This document shows positions 1 through 8,900 of a stretch of 9,662 nucleotides of DNA, piece by piece. Both the position numbers and the translations under genes were made by a program. The DNA comes from Verrucomicrobiota bacterium (GTDB lineage Bacteria; Verrucomicrobiota; Kiritimatiellia; UBA8416; JAIOPI01), in assembly GCA_027620105.1 (NCBI GenBank), contig JAQCIA010000054.1, positions 1 through 9,662 of the forward strand. The letters are read 5' to 3'. Position 1 is the stretch's first letter. Each line of letters starts with the position of its first letter. The notes under the pieces were generated by a model. The model worked only from the letters and a program-made list of their open reading frames with translations. It was not told the DNA's origin and searched no databases.

Positions 1-1
1 G

Positions 2-1462
2 GAGTGGCTGGGCCTGCTCCACGTCGCCACCTTCGCGCTGGTCACCATTCACTGCCTGATGCACCGGCGCGAACCGACCTCCGCGCTCCTCTGGATGTTT
101 GTGGTGTGGGCGTTCCCGCTCATCGGCCCCGTATGCTTTTTGATGTTCGGCATCAATCGGATTCCCACCAAAGCCTGGCGGAAGTACCGCAGCGATGAAA
201 AATTCCTGACCGAGCGCCGCGCCCGCGAACACGAAGAAAAACCGCTGGCCTACTGGCGCTCCGTACGCGCCTCCGTGGCCACCGAACCACCCCAGCCCGA
301 ACTGCGCAACCTGAACGCGTTGATGAACGCCGTGGTCCCGGACTACCCGCTGCTTGGCCACAACCATGTGGAAGCACACGTCACGGGCGATGTTGTTTTC
401 CCACGCATGCTGGCCGCCATTCGCGGGGCCAAGCACCACATCCACCTGCAAACCTACATCCTCGGCCATGATGAGATCGGGCGTGAATTTCTCGAAGCAT
501 TGCGGGAACGCGCCAACGCCGGCGTCACCGTCCGCCTGCTCTACGACCGCATCGGGTCCGCCCACGCCTGGCTGTTCGGGCTGTTCTCACGCTACACCGG
601 CATTCCGAACCTGCACCTCGCCGCCTGGGCTCAGGTGAATCCCCTCAAACTGCGCTTCCAGGTGAACCTGCGCAATCACCGCAAAGTCCTGATCGTCGAT
701 GGTGAGCATGCCTTCATGGGCGGCATCAACCTATCCGTGAACAACGTCACCCGCAATCGCCGGCCACCGGACCGCGACTACCACTTTGAACTGCGCGGAC
801 CCATCGTGCCGGAATTGCAATATGCATTTCTCAGCGATTGGTACTTCATGACCGACGCCGCACCGGAATCCTTGCTCTGCGTGGAACACTTCCCGCGCCC
901 CGCCCACGCCGGCAATTCCCTCATCCGACTGCTGAACGGCGGCCCGTCGACCCAGATCGACGAGATGATCGACACCACCTTCGCCGCCATCACGTCGGCC
1001 CAAAAAAGCATCACCGTCGTCACGCCCTACTTCGTCCCCCCCACCGAAATTCTGTGCGCATTCCGTTCGGCGGCCCTGCGCGGGGTGCAGGTCACCTTGA
1101 TTCTTCCGAAAGTGAACAATCACATCTACGCGGGACTGGCCGGGCGGTCGATTTACGACGACTTACTCAAGGCCGGCGTGCGGATTTTTGAGCGCCCGCC
1201 GCCCTTCATCCACGCCAAGGCCATGCTCATCGACGAATCCCTGGCCATCGTCGGCACCGCCAACCTGGACGTCCGCAGCCTGCGCTTGAACTACGAAACC
1301 AACCTGGCCGTGTTCGATCCTGATTTCATCGACAGCCTGCGCGCCATCGTCCGCGAGGATCTGGCCGCCAGCCATGAAATCAATCGCGCGGCCTGGGTGC
1401 AGCGTCCCCGCTGGCGACAGGTGCTGGAGAATTTCTGCAGCCTGCTGACCCCTATTCTGTAA
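2..1462 (+). CDS. cls: Cardiolipin synthase, PLD family (5' end cut by window)
   Basis: This is a membrane phospholipase-D-superfamily enzyme that makes cardiolipin from phosphatidylglycerol or a related phospholipid donor at the inner membrane. The frame is open from base 2, and bases 2-58 encode a hydrophobic helix (starting EWLGLLHVATF) that matches the first membrane segment of bacterial Cls. The ATG at 59 is therefore probably internal, and the true start lies just outside the window. A second membrane helix (about 86-148) follows, ending in the family-like P-L-I-G-P and F-G-I-N. Two complete HKD motifs are present. Numbering from base 2, the first is H226, K228, D233 (NHRKVLIVD, followed by GGINLS), and the second is H404, K406, D411 (HAKAMLID, followed by GTANLD). 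The 486 visible residues match the usual Cls length of about 480-500. The order of two TM helices then two PLD domains separates it from soluble PLD nucleases. No promoter is visible because the 5' side is missing. Confidence 0.93.
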   Translation, partial: EWLGLLHVATFALVTIHCLMHRREPTSALLWMFVVWAFPLIGPVCFLMFGINRIPTKAWRKYRSDEKFLTERRAREHEEKPLAYWRSVRASVATEPPQPELRNLNALMNAVVPDYPLLGHNHVEAHVTGDVVFPRMLAAIRGAKHHIHLQTYILGHDEIGREFLEALRERANAGVTVRLLYDRIGSAHAWLFGLFSRYTGIPNLHLAAWAQVNPLKLRFQVNLRNHRKVLIVDGEHAFMGGINLSVNNVTRNRRPPDRDYHFELRGPIVPELQYAFLSDWYFMTDAAPESLLCVEHFPRPAHAGNSLIRLLNGGPSTQIDEMIDTTFAAITSAQKSITVVTPYFVPPTEILCAFRSAALRGVQVTLILPKVNNHIYAGLAGRSIYDDLLKAGVRIFERPPPFIHAKAMLIDESLAIVGTANLDVRSLRLNYETNLAVFDPDFIDSLRAIVREDLAASHEINRAAWVQRPRWRQVLENFCSLLTPIL

Positions 1463-1522
1463 CGCGGGACCTGCGGTGCGACGCGTATTTGGGTGTCGTC
1501 GCGCCCCCGCGTGGCGCACGCA

Positions 1523-1546
1523 GGCAACGCGCTGCTCGGCGTTGTC
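1523..1546. terminator. Possible bidirectional hairpin between convergent genes
   Basis: In the 96-bp gap between the stop of cls (1462) and the stop of the leftward secretin-like gene (1559), arms 1523-1530 (GGCAACGC) and 1539-1546 (GCGTTGTC) pair over 8 positions, one of them G-U, around an 8-nt loop. A weaker 5-bp stem lies beside it (1501-1505 with 1513-1517). The position between two converging genes fits a shared transcription end. Neither strand has a T-run after the stem, so it is not a classical intrinsic terminator, and the function is inferred from position. Confidence 0.3.
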
Positions 1547-1558
1547 CGTTGCGCCGAA

Positions 1559-2440
1559 CTATTCGCCCGCGCTCACGGCGGTCGGTGTCGGCACCGGCGC
1601 GCCCGCCGGGCGCTCGATGCGCGGCGTGACCGTGATCGCCAACGACCGACGCTTGCCATTGCGATCCATACCCACCAGGAAACGCGAATAAAATTCGCTG
1701 TTCTCGGTTAGCCCGCCAATGTCCACCGTCTGCCCATCCTGCACGGTGATATCCGTCGATAGCCGCGTGAATTGTATGGTTTCTTTCCCGCCGTCCGCGA
1801 GCCCGGTAATCTCCGGCGTGAGCTTGAGTGAAATCAGCGGACCTTCGCCGATCACCCGCGCCTGCACCCGCAGGATGGCCCCCACCTCGCGCAATTCCAG
1901 CGCCCGCATCATGTAGCCCTGGTTGATGCCGTACTGCACCAGCCAGTCGGCGTTGGGCACCTCTTCACCGATATGCAGGGTGGCTTCGCCACCACTTTGC
2001 AGCAGCAGGGTTTGCCGCGTTGTGCGCCCGTGACGATCGGAACGACGCTGGGCGTAAGGACGCACGCTTGCGTCCACGTTCACGGTGTCTTCCACAATCA
2101 CCACATCCGCGCCGCCTTCCACCCCCATCGCCACCAGTTGCTCCTGCTTTGATTCCTCCACCGCCACCTCAATGCGCACATTGACTGGCGGCACGTTCAG
2201 CTGGCGAATGACGTCGGCCACGTCCACCTGCGCGTCCGCGGTTGCCAGCACGAGCAGGCGACCATTGGGCTTGTCATAGATCACCCGGCCATCGGTGCCC
2301 GACACTGCTTCAACCATGCTGATCAAGGCGGCGGCATCCCGCGTATACAGGGGATAGGCCTGCATCACCCGGCCATCCTGCGCCATGGCAACGAAGCCAA
2401 GAGAACCCCAGGCCAGCAGCGCGTATGTCAGGAGTTTCAT
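1559..2440 (-). CDS. Small secretin-domain protein (type II/III secretion family), exported
   Basis: This 293-residue protein is related to the secretins that form outer-membrane channels. The chosen start (ATG 2440-2438) has GGAG 7 nt upstream and begins a signal peptide with the sequence MKLLTYALLAWGSLGFVAMA, likely cleaved after A20; the open frame extends 68 codons further upstream without meaning. Residues 26-83 resemble a secretin N1-type domain (YPLYTRDAAALISMVEA, then VIYDKPNGRLLVLATADA and VIRQLNVP). Residues 86-275 carry secretin-core signatures: VGAILRVQARV (186-196), LTPEITG (207-213), FTRLSTDITVQDGQTVDIGGL (224-244) and the last strand LAITVTPRIE (267-276). It is far shorter than GspD or PilQ, and the conserved VP-LG-IP-LG-LF stretch normally before the last strand is absent, replaced by about 13 residues. 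The Pro/Ala-rich tail is probably unstructured. No secretion-system partner is in the window. A complete channel-forming role is doubtful; the fold assignment is firm. Confidence 0.82.
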   Translation of the reverse strand: MKLLTYALLAWGSLGFVAMAQDGRVMQAYPLYTRDAAALISMVEAVSGTDGRVIYDKPNGRLLVLATADAQVDVADVIRQLNVPPVNVRIEVAVEESKQEQLVAMGVEGGADVVIVEDTVNVDASVRPYAQRRSDRHGRTTRQTLLLQSGGEATLHIGEEVPNADWLVQYGINQGYMMRALELREVGAILRVQARVIGEGPLISLKLTPEITGLADGGKETIQFTRLSTDITVQDGQTVDIGGLTENSEFYSRFLVGMDRNGKRRSLAITVTPRIERPAGAPVPTPTAVSAGE

Positions 2441-2447
2441 GCGTCGT

Positions 2448-2451
2448 CTCC
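2448..2451 (-). promoter_or_regulatory. Ribosome binding site of the secretin-like gene
   Basis: GGAG on the minus strand lies 7 nt before the ATG at 2440. The same GGAG-7-ATG arrangement precedes two other genes here. It decides the start in favour of the signal-peptide Met rather than the Met at 2644. Confidence 0.7.
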
Positions 2452-2486
2452 AGAGCCGTCCTTGCGATTTGCGGATTACAACGTCG

Positions 2487-2515
2487 ATTCTACGCCGACG
2501 TCCCCATTCTCGCAA
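2487..2515 (-). promoter_or_regulatory. Candidate sigma-70-type promoter for the secretin-like gene
   Basis: On the minus strand, TTGCGA (2515-2510) and TAGAAT (2492-2487) are separated by 17 bp. They match the -35 and -10 consensus at 4 and 5 of 6 positions. The site sits in the 97-bp gap after prmA and would give a leader of about 40 nt before the ATG at 2440. It suggests the secretin-like gene can be transcribed apart from the kinase-prmA pair. This is pattern matching only. Confidence 0.4.
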
Positions 2516-2537
2516 GAGCCATCCCCCGGGCCGTCCG

Positions 2538-3428
2538 TCACCGACACCGCAACATCGCGCCCCGTCGCGCCAGCAGCAGCGTTGTCCACTCCACATCCGC
2601 CCAGGTTCGCACCACATCAAACCCCAGCGCCGCGTATGCGTCACGCACCGCTGGCACCTGTGCCACCAGCATGCCCGAAAGCACCAGGTGCGCGTCGGGG
2701 CCCGGTGTCAGCAGGCGAATGAATGCGGGCGCAAAACGATGCAGCAACGCGTCGTACAAATTCGCCACCACAACCGTGAAGGGCGCCTCCGGTTGAAACG
2801 CGTCCACGTCGGACACAAGCAGCGTCATCTGCGCGAGAACACCATTGCTCACAACGTTCTCGCGCGCCGAAAGAATCGCCTGGGGATCGTTGTCAAATGC
2901 CGTAACCCGCGTGAAACCAAGCTTGACTGCCGCAATCGCCAGGATGCCGGATCCGCAACCGGCATCCACTAGCGACACACCGGGCTGTTCGCCACTCACG
3001 TGATCGAGGGCCTGCAGACAGGTGCGCGTGGTGAAGTGCCGCCCCGTACCAAAACTCAATCCCGGATTGATTTCCACGACGCAGCGGATTTGCGCGTCGC
3101 CGGGCTCCCACGGCGGTCGCACCATGACGTTGGGCGAGACGCGCTCTGCAGGGAAAAAATGCTTCCAAGCCTCCTGCCAATCCGCGTCCGGCAACGCTTC
3201 CACACGCAAGGCCCAGCCCCCCTGTGGCGCCCACTGGCCCAGGCGCGTGCGCAGGATCTCAACATGTTGCTCCGCCTCGGCTTGAACCGTATGAAAGCAA
3301 TCGAACTGCACCGCCCCCGTGTCCGCATCCTGCCAGCTCACGACGCCCTCATCGCCAGCCAGTTCCAGGCCCGCTGCAATGCCTTCCGCCGACGCGGCGT
3401 CGGCTGTAATGCGTGCCACGTGCAACAT
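2538..3428 (-). CDS. prmA: Ribosomal protein L11 methyltransferase PrmA
   Basis: This is a cytoplasmic SAM-dependent methyltransferase that by family trimethylates amino groups on ribosomal protein L11. At 296 residues it is close to E. coli PrmA (293). The N-terminal part (1-75) is the small substrate-binding domain, ending before DADWQEAWKHFFPAERV (81-97), a typical PrmA linker. EINPGLSFGTGRHFTTR (119-135) is the family signature (usual form FGTGTHPTT), and DAGCGSGILAIAA (155-167) is the SAM-binding glycine motif, followed by the acidic strand end FDNDP (178-182). NLYDALL (223-229) occupies the place of the usual NILANPL and is somewhat divergent. The start follows the stop of the upstream kinase-like gene by 3 bp and lacks the clear GGAG of its neighbours, so it is likely translated by coupling from that gene in one transcript. 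The assignment rests on several motifs and is secure. Confidence 0.93.
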   Translation of the reverse strand: MLHVARITADAASAEGIAAGLELAGDEGVVSWQDADTGAVQFDCFHTVQAEAEQHVEILRTRLGQWAPQGGWALRVEALPDADWQEAWKHFFPAERVSPNVMVRPPWEPGDAQIRCVVEINPGLSFGTGRHFTTRTCLQALDHVSGEQPGVSLVDAGCGSGILAIAAVKLGFTRVTAFDNDPQAILSARENVVSNGVLAQMTLLVSDVDAFQPEAPFTVVVANLYDALLHRFAPAFIRLLTPGPDAHLVLSGMLVAQVPAVRDAYAALGFDVVRTWADVEWTTLLLARRGAMLRCR

Positions 3429-3431
3429 GCC

Positions 3432-5126
<1,695 letters not shown>

Positions 5127-5133
5127 GTCATCA

Positions 5134-5137
5134 CTCC
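5134..5137 (-). promoter_or_regulatory. Ribosome binding site of the hybrid sensor gene
   Basis: GGAG on the minus strand lies 7 nt before the ATG at 5126. It favours this start over the upstream in-frame ATG at 5144, which has only a weak purine stretch, and over the one at 5192. It is identical in motif and spacing to the sites at 2448 and 5359. Confidence 0.65.
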
Positions 5138-5241
5138 GGTTCATCGTTCCGCCACGCGGCCATCGGGAAAGACGCTTGCCCGCCACCGCCACGCCAGCCT
5201 AGTGTAGTGCGTCCGAAATATTCCTGGGCCTATGTCTTAGA

Positions 5242-5318
5242 TGGTAGGGCCGGCCTCAAGCTGGCTCTGCCGCAAGTCGCATTTAAGGAAACGCAAGACG
5301 CACCACAGGAGCCTACCA
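5242..5318 (+). repeat. Inverted repeat TGGTAGG / CCTACCA overlapping the hairpin
   Basis: TGGTAGG at 5242-5248 is an exact 7-bp inverted match to CCTACCA at 5312-5318. The left arm is the outer part of the hairpin at 5243-5271, so the long-range pairing and the local hairpin cannot form fully at once. A 7-bp match may be chance, and the feature is listed because of that overlap. Confidence 0.25.
5243..5271 (+). promoter_or_regulatory. Strong hairpin in the divergent intergenic region
   Basis: The 243-bp gap 5127-5369 separates the divergent sensor and thioredoxin-fold genes and holds no gene. Inside it, arm 5243-5254 (GGTAGGGCCGGC) pairs with 5260-5271 (GCTGGCTCTGCC) around a 5-nt loop, CTCAA. 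All 12 positions pair in plus-strand RNA: 9 Watson-Crick and 3 G-U (5245/5269, 5248/5266, 5252/5262). On the minus strand the three become A-C mismatches, so the structure favours the leader of the thioredoxin-fold mRNA, about 100 nt ahead of its start. No convincing promoter was found on either strand of this gap. It could be an mRNA leader element or a decayed copy of a dispersed palindromic repeat. The stem is seen directly; the role is not known. Confidence 0.45.
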
Positions 5319-5358
5319 CGGCTGCGGGGCCTCCCATCAGCAAGAAAACGCCAAAACA

Positions 5359-5362
5359 GGAG
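5359..5362 (+). promoter_or_regulatory. Ribosome binding site of the thioredoxin-fold gene
   Basis: GGAG lies 7 nt before the ATG at 5370. The in-frame ATG at 5364 is only 1 nt from the GGAG and too close to use it, so the protein begins MSFTLALG. The long frame back to 5241 has no plausible initiation site. Confidence 0.75.
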
Positions 5363-5369
5363 AATGAAC

Positions 5370-5951
5370 ATGTCTTTTACACTCGCTCTGGGCGCCCAGG
5401 CACCGGATTTTTCCCTGCCCGCCACGGACGGCAAGACCTATCGGCTCGCCGACTTCGCCGACGCAAAGGCCCTCGTGGTCTTCTTCACTTGCAACCACTG
5501 CCCCTATGTCATCGGCTCGGACGAAGCCACACGCCGCACCGCGGACACGTTCCGCGACCAGGGTGTCCGCTTCGTCGGCATCAATGCGAACAGCGTAAAC
5601 ACCTACGCCGAAGACAGTTTTGCGCACATGGTCACACGGATGGCCGAACAGAAATTCCCCTGGATGTATCTGCACGATGAAGCGCAGGACGTCGCCCGCG
5701 CCTACGGCGCCCTGCGCACGCCGCACTTTTACGTCTTCGACAAGCAGCGCAAACTCATCTACACGGGCCGCGGCGTCGATACGCCCCGCGACGCCAGAAA
5801 AGCGACCGTGAACGACCTCGAGCAGGCCCTGCGCGAATTCACCGCCGGCAGCCCCATCAGCACCCCCATGACGAATCCAATCGGCTGCAATGTGAAATGG
5901 GACGGCAAGGATGCCCACTGGATGCCGGCCGACGCCTGCGACCTCGTGTAA
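5370..5951 (+). CDS. Thioredoxin-fold redox protein, peroxiredoxin-like (AhpC/TSA-type)
   Basis: This 193-residue protein of the thioredoxin/AhpC-TSA superfamily is probably a cytoplasmic thiol-disulfide or peroxiredoxin-like protein, since no signal peptide is seen. The N-terminus GAQAPDFSLPATDGK (8-22) is the standard AhpC/TSA opening. The active-site loop is FFTCNHCPYV with C41 and C44, a CxxC form characteristic of the PRX-like group often annotated simply as thioredoxin family protein. RTPHFYVFD (116-124) contains the cis-proline P118, and YTGRGVD (131-137) is also typical of the group. Near the C-terminus TNPIGCNVKW (168-177) carries C173 in a motif conserved in these proteins, and C190 is near the end. 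The length is normal. The substrate is not known for this subgroup, so peroxidase activity should not be assumed. It is a single-gene unit, divergent from the sensor gene and convergent with the large gene, whose stop is 21 bp away. Confidence 0.88.
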   Translation: MSFTLALGAQAPDFSLPATDGKTYRLADFADAKALVVFFTCNHCPYVIGSDEATRRTADTFRDQGVRFVGINANSVNTYAEDSFAHMVTRMAEQKFPWMYLHDEAQDVARAYGALRTPHFYVFDKQRKLIYTGRGVDTPRDARKATVNDLEQALREFTAGSPISTPMTNPIGCNVKWDGKDAHWMPADACDLV

Positions 5952-5972
5952 GCCTGCGCCCGTCGGGCGGCA

Positions 5973-8900
5973 TCACTCGTCGGTCTGTTGCAGCACCACG
6001 GTCCTGGCGCGACGATGGGAAAGCGTACGATCCCATTGGATCAGCGTGGGATAATCAGACCGCGACACGATGGCCGGCGTGCGCGACACTTCCGATTGCA
6101 TGATCACCTGGGTGCCGCCATCGCTGGCCGGCTCCTGGGTAACCTGAACGTCCACCCGCGTGCCCGCAATCCCCTCCAGCCGCTGATCTTCGGGCAACAT
6201 AACCAGCGTAAACCCTGCCGGCACGTGCGCCGTCAACCGCGCGCTCTGTGTACCCCGCGCATCCAGAAAGAGCGGATTCGCGCGCTGGTCCGTGCGCAAC
6301 ATGAACACCCGATCGGGTGCCTGCGTCAGGCTGAAATACAGTTGCTTCCCATCCCGCACCGCGTACTGCGGCAGGCGCACACTGTAGGCGATGCGGCCGG
6401 GGTAGCGGCTGAAATCCGTGGTAAGTTCGCCTTCCGCCACGGCGGCCTGCGAGAGCCCCGCGACAGTCTCCATGAAGTCACGCCGCCGCTCTTCCGGCGT
6501 CATGTCCGCATAGCGCCGGTTCTGTAAGCCAAAACTGGTGCCATACAACAACTGGCGCCGATGCAGCTGCACGTCGCCATTCGCTTCGACGCGCAGCGAG
6601 TCCTCGATCCACTGGTTGTCATCACGCGCCGGCAACAGCTCTTCCACGTGTCCGCGGGGCAGCGTTAACATCCACATCCCTGCATGGGCGCTGGCGCCGA
6701 TTGCCCCATATTGGTCATCGTCGCCCAGGTACACGAAGCGACCGTCGGCCAGATCAAGGGCCGCGTCGTCCACGCGCACCAGCACATCCGCAAACACTTC
6801 GCGCTCTGCGGCAGCATCCAGCGACGTGCGAAACGGTGCAATTGCCGGGCGGTCGGATGCCAGCACAAACTCCGCCGAACATCCGGCGGCGCGCAGCATG
6901 GCATACAGCAGCACCGCGCGATCCGCGCCATTGCCATAGCCTTCCGCCAGCGTTTGATCCGCCGGCGTGATCGCCGAGAGGGGAACGTCCGGCAGCGCCG
7001 GACCGACCAGCCGCACCCGCGTTGCCACCGCGTCGCGGAGCACCTGCAACCGCTCCCACGGATCCGGCACCTTGCGCGTCAGCTCGCGCGCCAGCCGTGC
7101 AGCCACGGGCTGACGTGCGGCGGCGCGGCGCAGGGCCTGATCCACCCCGGAGGCATAGGAGCGCCACTGGCCGAAGGACACCACCACCGTCGGGTGCAGG
7201 ACCCAGTCCGGCGGCATCTGCTCCTCACGTTTCACCCCCGGCACATCCTGCACCTCCCACTCATACACGTCACGACTTCCATCGCCGTGCGTAAAAATGG
7301 ATTCCGCCACGCGCGCCGGCGCCAGCAGATGCCGGTGGACGCTGGGCACCACACCACGCGGCATGTGCAGCGTCACCCGTTTGTGCCGAATGGTGTCCGT
7401 TCCACGAAAACTCTCCCGCAACGACACGAAGGGCCGCTCCCGCCGTGTGTGCACATAGGTGTAATCAATGGTACTGCCCACCGTGACCGCCGGAAAACTC
7501 GCCACCAGGGTGCGTTCGGCCGGATAACGCGGCGTGCTCCCCACCCACGCGGCATCCATCACATTCATCTCAGCCCGGCTGATCGTGCTGGTCTGCCCCT
7601 CCGGTGACGTCACCTCACCGCGCACGAGTTCCAGATCATCCCACGCCGGATTGAAACGCAGGGTCAGCTCCGCGTGCTGTTTCTTGCCCGCGTACGTGAG
7701 AATCTTTTTGCGCACCCTGCGCTCCTCGCGCCAGCTCCCATCCGCGGCCAGTTCGTAGTCAACCGTTTCAGTCTCCGTGAGCGCATCGCTGTCCCCGGCC
7801 AGTGCATCGGTGCCGCCGTTCGCCACGGCGTACATCGGCATCTGTCGTCGCGCGCGCTCCATGGTCACAAGCGTCTGCTTCAGCGTGCGGTACTGATCCG
7901 GATCAAACTCCACCGCGTCGAGGCGGAACTCTGAAACCGCTTCGAGCGTTGGCCCGCTCTGCCGCACAGCAAAAGACCACGCCACGCCATCCCGTTCAAT
8001 ATCCTCCGAGATGGGCAGGGCCACGGGTGTGTTCAACGCGGGGGCCAGCGTGAGGAACATCTGCTCGCGCACACCACAGGCTATTTCCGTCTGTAGCGGA
8101 AAGCGGCGATCCTGCAAGCCCGTTCGCCCGATGATGAAATTGATCATGCCGATGCGCGTCCCCATGGCCGGCAACGGCAGCATCACCAACTGGTTGCCAC
8201 GAATCAACACATCGTCCGCCTCGTAGGCGACACGCGCGGTCAGGCCCGTGGAGACATCCAGCATGTCCGGCGGATGGATGGCAACATCGGTCACGCGCGC
8301 GTTGGGAACCGCCGCCTTGATGAGACCTTCGAGCAGGCGCCGTCGCTCCTCCGGCTTCACCTGCGCGAAATAGCGCCGGTAGGCATTGTCATTCACGCCC
8401 GCGAACGTCAAAATCGTTTCGGCATTCAGCCGACCATCCGCGTTAACATTGCCAACGGTGTCCACATGCAGCAGGTTCTGCGTGGCAGGCTCAATGGCGG
8501 AAAGCCGCAAGGGGTCGCCCTCCGGCGTTGCCACCAGATAGCTGCGATTGTCGAGGTACGCCGGCAGCAGTTCTCGCGTGGTCTCATCCGTTGGGTCCAT
8601 CAGCATATACCCATCGCCGTCGCGCGCCGCCACAATTGCGTGATTGAAATAGGGTTGGGGCACTTCGGGATCTTTTTTGGGACCGTTGTTGATCAGCGTC
8701 GGAAATGCGTCAATACCGGCCCCGCGCAGCATCGCCACAAGCAAGGCCGCCTTGTCCCGGCAAACGCCATGGCGCGCGGCAAAGGTGTCGCGGACGTCAT
8801 GCGGCTCGTAACCTGGCGATTCTGATTCCGCCACGATGCCCATGTAGCGTATGTCCTGCGCCACGAAACCGAACAACGCGCGAATCTTGTCCGCCGTCAG

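Noticed and set aside
59..61. ATG at 59 as the start of the cardiolipin synthase
   Set aside because: The frame is open upstream to base 2 and encodes the expected first membrane helix, so the start lies outside the window.
2441..2644. 68-codon N-terminal extension of the secretin-like protein
   Set aside because: It overlaps the end of prmA, is Arg/Gly/Trp-rich without domain character, and the internal Met at 2440 has a good ribosome binding site and signal peptide.
5127..5241. Promoters for the divergent sensor and thioredoxin-fold genes
   Set aside because: Candidate -10-like boxes such as TACACT (minus) and TATGTC (plus) have no acceptable -35 at normal spacing.
5241..5369. 43-codon N-terminal extension of the thioredoxin-fold protein
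   Set aside because: It is basic, low-complexity, runs through the intergenic hairpin and has no ribosome binding site; the family starts at about residue 44 of that frame.
5957..5969. CGCCC-GTC-GGGCG stem between the convergent thioredoxin-fold and giant genes as a terminator
   Set aside because: It has only a 5-bp stem, no T-run follows on either strand, and it fits chance in GC-rich DNA.
6684..7607. 307-codon open frame on the plus strand opposite the giant protein
   Set aside because: It is a shadow of the transglutaminase-like gene, rich in His, Arg and Gln with no recognisable motif.
8274..8825. 183-codon open frame on the plus strand
   Set aside because: It lies opposite the catalytic region of the first transglutaminase-like domain, with no motif or ribosome binding site seen.
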